Shown here one piece after another: positions 1 to 6,583 of a DNA stretch of 6,676 nt. Position 1 is the first letter of the stretch. Every line of letters starts with the position of its first letter. Origin of the DNA: Candidatus Sulfopaludibacter sp. SbA3 (GTDB taxonomy: Bacteria > Acidobacteriota > Terriglobia > Bryobacterales > Bryobacteraceae); contig OKRF01000125.1 of assembly GCA_900290315.1 (NCBI GenBank), positions 1,345 through 8,020 of the forward strand. Reading direction: 5' to 3'. The notes beneath the pieces were generated by a model. The model was not told where the DNA came from and searched no databases. It saw only the letters and a program-made list of their open reading frames with translations. The position numbers and the translations under genes are program-made.

Positions 1-1826
1 GCCCGCCACTCCGGCTGGTAGATCTTTGGACTCTTCCCCAACAATAGCTTGTATTGATCGGAGTCCTCCCACCCCGCAATTTCCAGCGCCGCCAGGTATT
101 CCTGAAACGTCAAGTGCCAGTATGCGATATCCGGTCCGCGGCTCACCACGATTCCGCTATCGGCCTGCTCGGCGCGCAGGAATCGCTCCGCCGCCTCGCG
201 GTTCGTGAACCGCTTCGCCAGTTTCTCTCCGGCCCACGCCAGCGGCGCCTGCTTTTGGCGGCCTTTTTCGTGCTGCTGCATTTCGAGCGCCAACTCCCGC
301 AGCCTCAGCAGACAATCGCTCGCAGGCATCCGCCCCGGCTTGGCGCGCTGTTTCGAGAGCCACTTCAGAATCGACCCGTACAGATCCACGCGCTTCTCCG
401 GCAGCTTCACGTTGTTGTGCTGCAACACCGCCAGAGCCGTCAGCATCACCGGATTCCGCGTCATCCTCCGGATCTCGCGCCGCCCGTTCACCGCCGCTTC
501 CAGATCTTCCCGGAACTGCCGCTCTTTCGTCTCATCGGTGGAGTACAACTGCTTCGCCAGCTTTGCCAGGAAGGCGCGGATCGCCTCAGGCTCGAGATCG
601 CCGATGCGCGCCTCTTCAAAGTTCGGGATCGGGACCTTCCCTTCCGGCCGCGACGTGACCACGAAACGGCACCCATCGAACGCCGCCGCTGCTTCGCGAA
701 TCAATTCCGCCAGCCGCTCGCGTGAGGGCTCATCCGGCGTTTCGTCCAGCCCGTCGATCAGCACGTGGCAGCCGCCCGCGGTCAACTTCGCGCGGAAGTA
801 GTCCGCCGTCAGCCCGCGATTCTTTTCGCTGCACTGCGCGCCCAGGAACAAAGGAATCCACTCCGGCGACGAGGCATCCGCCGGTCCTGTTTTGGTGTGC
901 TGCTGCGCGATGTAGGTAGACAGCACCGCTGCCTCGATCCGCAGCGGGAGAGGCGCGCCCTCCGCCCATCCCCTGCACAACTGAAACGCCACGCGTTTCA
1001 GGAATGTGCTCTTGCCGGAGCCGGGGTCGCCCACCACGAGCAATTTGCGATGCGCCGCCAGCGCCTTCTCCAGCGGGATCGGCCCCGCTCGCCCCTCGCC
1101 ACCCCCGGCCGCGTCCGCGCCCGGCCAGGTGGTGAGCGCGATATAGAACTCATCGATTGGGAACCGGTAGGCGCGGTTGTCGCCGAATTTGAGCCCTTGC
1201 ACGTCGAAGTGGGATGTCTCTTCGAGCAGCGCTTTCACGTAGCGGGTGGGGTCGCCCGCAATGGCGGACGCCGCTTTGCCGGGCGTGACCGGATAGTGCG
1301 CTTTGAGGTACTTCTCCAGGTAGTAGCGAATCTTGTCGCGAAAATCGTCGGCGCCTTCGTAGGCGAGTTCCAGGCCGATGCCGCGCATTTCCTCGCGGAA
1401 CTCCATAACCCGGGCGGCTTGCTTCAACTCAGCCAAGTCCCTGTGGCGGTAGGGCGCGTCGTTAAAGCAGAGCACCACTTCCGGTTTGCCCGTTTTCTTC
1501 CAGGCCGCGATGGCGGCGCGGATCTCGTGTTCCGTGCCGGTCTGGTTACCCATCTCCGGTATGGGTTTGCCGAAGCGATTCCAGAGGATACCGGCAACGA
1601 TGTCGCACTGTTCGATCGGCAGGTCTTCGTCAATCGGCCCCTGCACGCCTTTCTGGTGGACCCGGGGACGGACGTCTGTCTTCCAGCCGACCACTTTGAA
1701 TTGCACATCGTGCTCCGCGGCCGTGTTGCGGTTGAGGGCTGCGGCAACGTCGGCGACGTGATTCCTCTCAGCGCCGACGTCCCGCGGGGAAGCGACGAAC
1801 AGGGTGACGATCCGGATCATCGACAT
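1..1826 (-). CDS. DUF4062-NACHT STAND NTPase, C-terminus cut off by the left window edge
   Basis: The frame stays open from an ATG at 1826 to base 1 (608 codons, no stop), so the end of the gene is missing. Residues about 3-120 look like DUF4062, a TIR-like N-terminal domain: LFVASPRDVGAERN near the start and GTEHEI at 97-102. The NACHT ATPase follows: Walker A GDPGSGKS at 266-273, Walker B LIDGLDE at 356-362, sensor-1 TSRPEG from 391, and the NACHT C-terminal motif WHLTFQEYLAA from 570. All four sit in one frame, so the NTPase core looks intact. STAND proteins of this type oligomerise when a C-terminal sensor (often TPR, WD40 or HEAT repeats) binds a trigger, which releases the N-terminal effector; some bacterial NACHT proteins act against phage. 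The sensor is out of view, so the trigger is unknown. An in-frame TGA (1829-1827) directly precedes the ATG; a second ATG lies at 1820. Neither has a Shine-Dalgarno sequence. NACHT call very sure; DUF4062 fairly sure; defence role inferred. Confidence 0.9.
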   Translation of the reverse strand, partial: MSMIRIVTLFVASPRDVGAERNHVADVAAALNRNTAAEHDVQFKVVGWKTDVRPRVHQKGVQGPIDEDLPIEQCDIVAGILWNRFGKPIPEMGNQTGTEHEIRAAIAAWKKTGKPEVVLCFNDAPYRHRDLAELKQAARVMEFREEMRGIGLELAYEGADDFRDKIRYYLEKYLKAHYPVTPGKAASAIAGDPTRYVKALLEETSHFDVQGLKFGDNRAYRFPIDEFYIALTTWPGADAAGGGEGRAGPIPLEKALAAHRKLLVVGDPGSGKSTFLKRVAFQLCRGWAEGAPLPLRIEAAVLSTYIAQQHTKTGPADASSPEWIPLFLGAQCSEKNRGLTADYFRAKLTAGGCHVLIDGLDETPDEPSRERLAELIREAAAAFDGCRFVVTSRPEGKVPIPNFEEARIGDLEPEAIRAFLAKLAKQLYSTDETKERQFREDLEAAVNGRREIRRMTRNPVMLTALAVLQHNNVKLPEKRVDLYGSILKWLSKQRAKPGRMPASDCLLRLRELALEMQQHEKGRQKQAPLAWAGEKLAKRFTNREAAERFLRAEQADSGIVVSRGPDIAYWHLTFQEYLAALEIAGWEDSDQYKLLLGKSPKIYQPEWR

Positions 1827-1891
1827 TCAGAATACTGCATCGGAGGAATGTCGATCGGATTTACGTTTGTTGAGCGGCATGCTGCTAAAGT

Positions 1892-2827
1892 TCACTGCGT
1901 CAATTCGGCGAACTTGTGCAGATCGATATTGCCGCCCGAGACGATTGCCGCTATCTTGCCCGAGCCCGCGCGCCCCGAAAGCGCCGCCGCAACGGCGCAT
2001 GCCGACGCCCCTTCTATAATCACGCGATTCCGCTCCGCCACCAGCTTCATCGCCTGCGCGGCCTCTTGCAGGGTGATGACGAGCGAACCGTCTAGCAGCT
2101 TTTGCGCGTATTCGAACATGTTCCGGAACACCGTTTTGCTGCCGATGCCGTCCACGAACGAGGGCTGATAGTCCACCGTGCGAGGCTCGCCGGCCGCCAG
2201 CGAGGCGTGCAGTGGCGCCGCTGTTTCCACTTCCGCCGCGTAAATGCGGATGCCCGGCGCCAGTTTCCGCAGCACCGCCGCGATGCCGCACGAAAGACCG
2301 CCGCCGCCCCACGGAATCACCACCGCCTCCAGGTCCGGCTGGTCTTCCAGGAGTTCCAGCGCGATAGTGCCGTTGCCCGCCATCACGTCCAGATCGTCGA
2401 ACGCGTGGATGAAGGTGGCGTCCACGCCGGGGTAGGTGTGGGTCTCAAAGGTGCGCCACCATTCGGCGAAGGGCGCCTTGATCACGCGCCCGCCCAGTCG
2501 TTCGACGGCGCTGATTTTGGTGGCCGGAGCGGTATCGGGCGCCACGATGGTGGCCGGGATGCCCAAGCGCCGTGCGCAGAACGCCACGCCCTGCGCCATG
2601 TTCCCGGCGGAGGCCGTGAGCACGCCGCGCTCCAACCGTTCGCGCGGCGTCCGCGCCATCACGTTCGACGCGCCGCGGATCTTGAAACTCCCAATGGGCT
2701 GCAGATTCTCCAGCTTGAGGTAGACTGCCGCGGGAGCCTCCGCATTCAGAAATACCAGAGGCGTGCGCAGAATCACCGGCGCGATATTGCGGCGGGCCTC
2801 TTCCACTTGAGCGAGCGTAACGGGCAT
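1892..2827 (-). CDS. PLP-dependent threonine/serine dehydratase (fold type II)
   Basis: Likely a cytoplasmic threonine/serine ammonia-lyase that deaminates L-threonine or L-serine to a 2-oxo acid plus ammonia. Counting from the ATG at 2827 (311 aa), the Schiff-base lysine is K49 in GSFKIRGA. A substrate loop TASAGNMAQG spans 71-80, the glycine-rich phosphate-binding loop WGGGGLSCGIA starts at 173, and SGGNID lies at 297-302. There is no C-terminal ACT domain, so isoleucine or valine feedback through ACT is not expected; length fits the short single-domain catabolic forms. The loop reads SAGNM where classical TdcB/IlvA enzymes have SSGNH, which points to a subclade whose substrate could differ (serine racemase or another hydroxy-amino acid lyase are alternatives). 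Start is uncertain: in-frame ATGs at 2836 and 2869 are also possible and none has a good ribosome binding site. The frame stays open up to 3145, but that extension crosses a palindrome and overlaps the neighbouring gene, so I reject it. Confidence 0.9.
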   Translation of the reverse strand: MPVTLAQVEEARRNIAPVILRTPLVFLNAEAPAAVYLKLENLQPIGSFKIRGASNVMARTPRERLERGVLTASAGNMAQGVAFCARRLGIPATIVAPDTAPATKISAVERLGGRVIKAPFAEWWRTFETHTYPGVDATFIHAFDDLDVMAGNGTIALELLEDQPDLEAVVIPWGGGGLSCGIAAVLRKLAPGIRIYAAEVETAAPLHASLAAGEPRTVDYQPSFVDGIGSKTVFRNMFEYAQKLLDGSLVITLQEAAQAMKLVAERNRVIIEGASACAVAAALSGRAGSGKIAAIVSGGNIDLHKFAELTQ

Positions 2828-2884
2828 TCCAACCATCTTACGCAATGCGGAAGAAGACGGTCGGCTCATGAGGCGAGGCCACAC

Positions 2885-2918
2885 AAAACCGGCTTTACCC
2901 AGTCGCTCGACCGGTTTT
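2885..2918. repeat. Inverted repeat with A/T-flanked arms upstream of the dehydratase
   Basis: AAAACCGG (2885-2892) and CCGGTTTT (2911-2918) are perfect 8-base inverted arms around an 18-base spacer, and a fifth T follows on the plus strand. Read on the minus strand, the arms would form a stem ending in a short U tract, 58 bases upstream of the dehydratase ATG at 2827 (16 bases from the alternative ATG at 2869). It could be a weak terminator of upstream read-through, a leader structure or a dimeric-regulator operator. The large loop makes an efficient terminator unlikely. Confidence 0.4.
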
Positions 2919-2940
2919 TCGACCCTAAGTATGAAAATGG

Positions 2941-3006
2941 GCAAATTCGAGCCAGGCACGAAGATTCGCCAAAAGGCGGCGAATTTCGAGCCTGGCACGG
3001 ATTTGC
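2941..3006. repeat. 66-base quasi-palindrome, REP/MITE-like
   Basis: The two halves are reverse complements with few defects. From the outside in, GCAAAT (2941-2946) pairs with ATTTGC (3001-3006); CG (2948-2949) pairs with CG (2998-2999); GCCAGGC (2951-2957) pairs with GCCTGGC (2990-2996); CGAA (2959-2962) pairs with TTCG (2985-2988); and ATTCGCC (2964-2970) pairs with GGCGAAT (2978-2984). A 7-base loop sits in the middle, with one bulge at 2963, two A/A mismatches and one T-G pair. TTCGAGCC-A/T-GGCACG also occurs as a near-perfect direct repeat at 2946 and 2985, because its core is itself an inverted repeat. The form fits a REP-type intergenic palindrome mobilised by a RAYT transposase, or a small MITE, but no transposase is present here and no target-site duplication was identified. 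Confidence 0.65.
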
Positions 3007-3105
3007 GGCGGACACGCGGCTCGGGATTTTCGGGGGTGTCAGGCGGAGTCCGAAAGAGGGCGGAAAAACTGGGACCGCGATTTGTAGCTCGCTTCGCCCG
3101 CAGTA

Positions 3106-3124
3106 CCGGCGACAAGATCGCCGG
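3106..3124 (-). terminator. Terminator-like hairpin after the DUF4350-like gene
   Basis: On the minus strand CCGGCGA (3124-3118) and TCGCCGG (3112-3106) form a perfect 7-bp GC-rich stem with a 5-base loop, beginning two bases after the TAA at 3129-3127. The position is right for ending transcription or protecting the mRNA 3' end. No U tract follows, so it is not a canonical intrinsic terminator. Confidence 0.4.
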
Positions 3125-3126
3125 CG

Positions 3127-3921
3127 TTACCGCCGCGACAGCCAATGCATGATATTCAGCATCAACTGGCGATTATCCGTGCTGCGCCCCTGGGGCCCCG
3201 CCAATTGCGCCGTCAGGGCCACCACGCGCCCCCGTCCCGATTCGAATGCAACGCCCTGCTCCTTCAGAAACGTCATGCTCCCCGGCGGGCCCCAGAGTTT
3301 GCCGCCGCTGAAACTCACGGCGTACTCCACCTCCTCGCCTTCCTCGGGACGCCCATTGGCAATCGCATCGTCGCCCAAGCCCCCGTCGCGACTGAACGGG
3401 ACGGTCGATTCCCCGCCGTCCACCAGACGCACGCCGAACTCGCCCGCCAGCGCCTGCGAGGCCTCAGCCGCGGGTGCTCGGTCGGCGATCAGCAGCAGCG
3501 ATCCGCCGCCATGCACCCAATCGCGAACAGCCTCCACCTCCGCCACCGAAAACGCCTGCGGGTGCAGGCGTAGTCCCACCTTGCCCACCAGGGGTTGGAG
3601 CACTCCCTTCCACCCCAGAGCGTTGGGAATTACGAGTACACGCGTGGTGCGCAGGAGCTCAGGCACCAGGTCCTGCCGATTGCGCGCGACCTGGTACCCA
3701 TCCCAAGTCAACATTTGCAGCAGGCCTTCGAACCGCGGGTCGGGCACCGATCGGTTCCAGTGGCCGCGATCGATGAGCACCGCCGGACCGCGGTGGTAAG
3801 CGGAGCGCCGGAACCGGTTCTGCCAGGTGTAAGCCCCCAGACCGGGCTGGGGCCAGACCGCCCATACCACACCCAAAATCGCCAGCCCTAAACCTGCCTG
3901 GAACATTCGGTCCAGATTCAT
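3127..3921 (-). CDS. Membrane-anchored DUF4350/GldG-like protein
   Basis: Counting from the ATG at 3921 (264 aa), residues about 7-24 form one hydrophobic helix with almost no charge before it, so the protein is probably anchored with the rest outside the cytoplasm. The remainder resembles the DUF4350 / glutamine-amidotransferase-like fold: VLIDRGHWN at 48-56, a strand LVIPN at 96-100, then VRDWVHGGGSLLLIAD at 132-147, the usual helix-turn-strand with a glycine-rich turn. It closes with GRGRVVAL at 229-236 and DNRQLMLNIMHWLSRR at 249-264, the typical DUF4350 ending. I see no catalytic Cys-His pair, so a binding or scaffold role is more likely than catalysis. A TTG six bases upstream could serve as start; AAGG ahead of the ATG is a modest ribosome binding site. 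The gene is divergent from an ABC exporter over a 32-base gap, and GldG-like domains are known partners of ABC-2 exporters, so an accessory role is plausible but inferred. Confidence 0.72.
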   Translation of the reverse strand: MNLDRMFQAGLGLAILGVVWAVWPQPGLGAYTWQNRFRRSAYHRGPAVLIDRGHWNRSVPDPRFEGLLQMLTWDGYQVARNRQDLVPELLRTTRVLVIPNALGWKGVLQPLVGKVGLRLHPQAFSVAEVEAVRDWVHGGGSLLLIADRAPAAEASQALAGEFGVRLVDGGESTVPFSRDGGLGDDAIANGRPEEGEEVEYAVSFSGGKLWGPPGSMTFLKEQGVAFESGRGRVVALTAQLAGPQGRSTDNRQLMLNIMHWLSRR

Positions 3922-3945
3922 AGTCAAAGCCTTCGGGGGTATACT
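3917..3945 (+). promoter_or_regulatory. Candidate sigma70-type promoter for the ABC operon
   Basis: TTCATA (3917-3922) and TATACT (3940-3945) are separated by exactly 17 bases, matching the -35 and -10 consensus at 4/6 and 5/6. Transcription would start near 3952, about two bases before the ATG at 3954, giving an essentially leaderless mRNA. A GGGGG run (3935-3939) is too far from the ATG for a normal ribosome binding site and would lie upstream of that start. The -35 overlaps the start codon of the divergent gene, so the two genes would interfere with each other. Prediction only. Confidence 0.4.
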
Positions 3946-3953
3946 AGCACGCC

Positions 3954-4718
3954 ATGCTGGAAGTGCGGAATCTGGTAAAGCGGTACAATCGCGTTCCCGT
4001 GGTGGATGACGTGAGCTTCGTGATCCGTCCGGGCGAGATTCTCGGGTACCTGGGCCCCAACGGCGCCGGCAAGAGCACCACGGTCAAAGTGCTCACCGGC
4101 CTCATCGAGCCCACCGATGGCGACATACTCTTTAACGGGTTCGACGTCCGCAAAGACTTCGTCGCCTTCCAGCGGCGCCTGGGATATGTGCCCGAGGAGG
4201 CCCATCTGTATCCCCACCTCACCGGCCGCGAGTACCTGCAGCTCATCGGCCGCCTGCGCAATTTGCCGCGGCGCGTGCTGGAGCCGCGCATGGACGAACT
4301 GCTCCGCCTTTTCGGCCTGTGGGACGACCGCCATTCGCCGCTCTCGTCCTATTCAAAGGGCATGCGCCAGAAGATTCTGCTCTCCGGCGCGCTCATTCAC
4401 AACCCCGAACTGTTGATCTTGGACGAGCCTTTCTCCGGCCTCGACGTCACCACCGCGCTGGTGCTGCGGACCCTGCTTCACGAACTGGCGGCCCAGGGCA
4501 AGATCATCTTCTACAGCTCGCACGTTCTCGAAGTGGTGGAGAAGGTCTGCCATCGCGTGCTGATTCTGCGCAAAGGCAAAGTGGTGGCGCACGACGCCGT
4601 GGAGCGCCTGCGCGACCTGATGCATCAACCCTCGCTCGAAGGCATTTTTGCCCAGCTCACCGAGCAGGCCGATCCCGCCGGTATGGTCAAAGGGATCCTT
4701 TCGGTCATGCAGTCATGA
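3954..4718 (+). CDS. ABC transporter ATP-binding protein (ABC-2 exporter type)
   Basis: A single-domain ATPase of 254 aa, the usual size for an EcsA/BcrA/GldA-like exporter subunit. It hydrolyses ATP at the inner face of the membrane to drive the permease encoded next to it. All motifs are present: Walker A GPNGAGKST at 34-42, the signature SSYSKGMRQ at 131-139 (the SKGM variant of LSGGQ, common in ABC-2 exporters), Walker B LLILDEP at 153-159, D-loop SGLD at 161-164, and the switch histidine H190 in YSSHVLE. The Q-loop position reads YVPEEAHLYPHLTG (from 78), with Glu where Gln is usual; I recall this as a common variant in this group rather than a defect. The stop overlaps the next start as ATGA (4715-4718), so translation of the permease is probably coupled. 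The substrate cannot be read from the sequence. Confidence 0.95.
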   Translation: MLEVRNLVKRYNRVPVVDDVSFVIRPGEILGYLGPNGAGKSTTVKVLTGLIEPTDGDILFNGFDVRKDFVAFQRRLGYVPEEAHLYPHLTGREYLQLIGRLRNLPRRVLEPRMDELLRLFGLWDDRHSPLSSYSKGMRQKILLSGALIHNPELLILDEPFSGLDVTTALVLRTLLHELAAQGKIIFYSSHVLEVVEKVCHRVLILRKGKVVAHDAVERLRDLMHQPSLEGIFAQLTEQADPAGMVKGILSVMQS

Positions 4719-6506
4719 AACAGCTCGCTTCCAGATTTCGCGAATGGATGGAGGAAAGCCACAGCACCGGGTTCGAGCTGCGCCGCCATTTCTTCCGCCG
4801 CTTCTTCGATAGCGACCTGGTCTCGTCGGCCGGTCAATGGCAAGTGGTGGCCATCGGGTTCTTCGCCATCGTCATCTCGCTGTGCATCCCCATGATCCAG
4901 GCGTACTACCACAAGTACCGCATGCTACTGGAGCTGGATTCGCCGATGCCGTACCGTATGGCGGCGATTGCCGATCACCTCTTCCTGATCACATTCTCCA
5001 TGACGCTGACCGGCCTGGTGACCGCCATGCAGTGGCCTTCTCTCTTCCCGGGCCTGCGCGACTACCTGGTGCTGGCGGGCCTGCCGGTGCGCACGCGCGA
5101 TGTCTTCGTGGCGAAATTCACGGCCCTCATGACGCACGCGCGATGTCTTCGTGGCGAAATTCACGGCCCTCATGACCTACATCGGCATTTTCATTGTGTC
5201 GCTCAATGCCTTGCCCGCCGCCGCCCTGTGGAGTGTCATGAGCGGACGTTACTACACGCCTGGAGTCTGGAACGGCCTCGCGCCGTTCGTCACCATGACG
5301 CTGGCGGCGCTGTTCGTCTTCTTCGCGCTGGTGACGCTGCAGGGACTGCTGCTCAACATGGTCTCACCCCGCCGGTTTCCGGGCGTCTCGCTGCTGGTGC
5401 AGTGCACCCTATTCACGCTGTTGATCTGTCTGCTGCCCTTCGTGCTCTCCATTCCCGGTCTGGACCGCTATATGCACTTGCGGCCCGCATTTGCGCGCTG
5501 GATTCCGCCGGCCTGGTTCCTCGGCCTGGACCAGGAGATGCTGGGAAATCGCGAACCTTACGTAGAGGCCCTGGGCCGTCTCGCCATATGGGCCGTGGGC
5601 GGCTCGGCCTTCTGCGCCTTTGCCGCCTATCTGTGGAGCTACCGCCGCCAAAAGGTGCGCATGCTGGAAACGCCCATTCAGGCGCGCTACGAATTCACCG
5701 CGCTGCGGCGCTGGGCGGAAAAATGGAGCGACCGCTTCCTGCCCCATCAGCCCGAGCACGCTGTCTTCAGTTTCACCATGTCCACTCTATCGCGCAGCCG
5801 CCTACATCGCTTGGTGCTCACCGGGTTTGTGGCAGTCGCGTTCGCCCTGATTGTGGAGAGCTTCGTTTCCCTGATTGTGGGCGGCGGCTTCAAAGGGTTC
5901 GCCGTGAAGACCTTCGCCCTGGAACAGGCGGCCGTTTCGGCGCCGCTGGCCCTCTCGCTCTTCGTGCTGGCGGGCTATCGCTACCTGTTTCGCCTGCCGG
6001 TGGAACTGCGCGCCAATTGGGTGTTCCGCATCCATGAAGGCGGCAATCGCGAATTGCTGCTGCGCGGCATGGAGCGCTTCGTGCTGTGCCTGGGGGTGCT
6101 CCCCATCGCCCTGCTGACGCTGCCCCTGGAGATCGAGATCTTCGGCGCGCTCACCGGCTTCGCCGTCAGCCTTCTGGCGTTCCTGCCGTCGCTGGTGATG
6201 GAGGAGGTGCTGCTGGCCGGCTTCGAAAAAATTCCATTCACCTCCGCCTATCTTCCGGGGAAGCGCCCGCTGATTGAAACTGTCTGCATGTACGGCATCG
6301 CTTTCGGCGCCTACGTGGGCATACTCAGCGGCCTCATCGTCACCTGTCTGCAGGAGGCTCCGTACTTCCTGATCGTCCTCGGCGGATTCATCGCCATCTG
6401 GGCCAAAGTCCGCAAGGGACGCCTGGAGTACTGGCACGTGGGAGAACTGGAATTCGAAGAAGTAGCGGAGCCCACCGTCCAGACTCTGGCGATCTTTCGG
6501 GATTAG
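4715..6506 (+). pseudogene. Large ABC-2-type permease, frame broken by a 43-base tandem duplication
   Basis: Reading starts at the ATG at 4715 and is good for 140 residues, with two hydrophobic helices (about 43-64 and 88-106). The frame then shifts because bases 5091-5133 are repeated exactly at 5134-5176. True coding resumes from within the second copy, in the frame of GTG 5151, to TAG at 6506. Removing one copy gives one uninterrupted 582-residue protein with about ten more hydrophobic segments, including GIFIVSLNALPAAALW, LLVQCTLFTLLICLLPFVL and FVAVAFALIVESFVSLIV, so roughly 12 helices in all. It should be the membrane half of the exporter powered by the ATPase just upstream. As written, the shifted frame stays open to 6037 and would give a 440-residue protein whose last 300 residues are nonsense. 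Restart at GTG 5151 or ATG 5172 would give only the C-terminal part, and neither has a ribosome binding site. No other damage is visible, so the lesion is recent, reversible or artefactual. Confidence 0.85.
5091..5176 (+). repeat. Exact 43-base tandem duplication inside the permease gene
   Basis: Bases 5091-5133 and 5134-5176 are identical, each starting GCACGCGCGATG and ending CCCTCATGAC. The base before each copy (5090 and 5133) is also C; identity ends beyond that. Since 43 is one more than a multiple of three, the copy causes a frameshift. Each copy encodes the same stretch, RTRDVFVAKFTALM, in different frames. The absence of any divergence between copies argues for a very recent origin. 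Confidence 0.97.
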
Positions 6507-6548
6507 CGATCGAGTTGAACCGGCAAAATCGAAGTGCGATTCCACGAC

Positions 6549-6564
6549 GGCCGGTCCGCCGGCC
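6549..6564. terminator. GC-rich hairpin between convergent genes
   Basis: GGCCGG (6549-6554) and CCGGCC (6559-6564) form a perfect 6-bp stem with a 4-base TCCG loop. It lies between the stop of the permease (6506) and the stop of the convergent gene (6584), where a bidirectional terminator would be expected. There is no T run on either side, so intrinsic termination is uncertain and in GC-rich sequence such a stem can arise by chance. Confidence 0.35.
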
Positions 6565-6583
6565 CGCTGCTCGCGCGTCCGCC

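Larger units (their letters stand above)
2828..3126. other. Intergenic region rich in inverted repeats
   Basis: This stretch of about 300 bases separates two same-strand genes. I see no convincing gene in it: the open minus-strand frame here is low-quality sequence and runs through a palindrome. It holds three separate inverted repeats, listed individually: a hairpin just after the stop of the 3921-3127 gene, a 66-base quasi-palindrome in the middle, and an 8-base-arm repeat near the dehydratase start. I found no confident minus-strand promoter for the dehydratase. Confidence 0.6.

Noticed and set aside
1842..1850. GGAGGA directly followed by ATG on the plus strand
   Set aside because: It looks like a ribosome binding site, but there is no spacer before the ATG, and the frame that follows is antisense to the dehydratase with no protein-like character.
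54..2168. Long plus-strand open frames (54-725 and 765-2168) opposite the NACHT and dehydratase genes
   Set aside because: They lie antisense to clear protein families, their translations are Arg/Pro/Ala/His-rich without motifs, and the second spans two unrelated minus-strand genes. They are by-products of GC-rich antisense sequence.
2828..3145. N-terminal extension of the dehydratase frame to an ATG at 3145
   Set aside because: It would add about 106 residues not known in the family, run through the 66-base palindrome and overlap the end of the DUF4350-like gene.
5091..5176. Programmed ribosomal frameshift as explanation of the permease break
   Set aside because: The frame change is fully explained by an exact tandem duplication; the sequence there is not a recognisable slippery site with a downstream stem or pseudoknot.
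5134..6037. Continuation of the upstream permease frame past the duplication to a stop at 6037
   Set aside because: The residues are Arg/His/Pro/Gly-rich with no membrane helices, while the other frame over the same bases continues the hydrophobic permease. It is an out-of-frame read.
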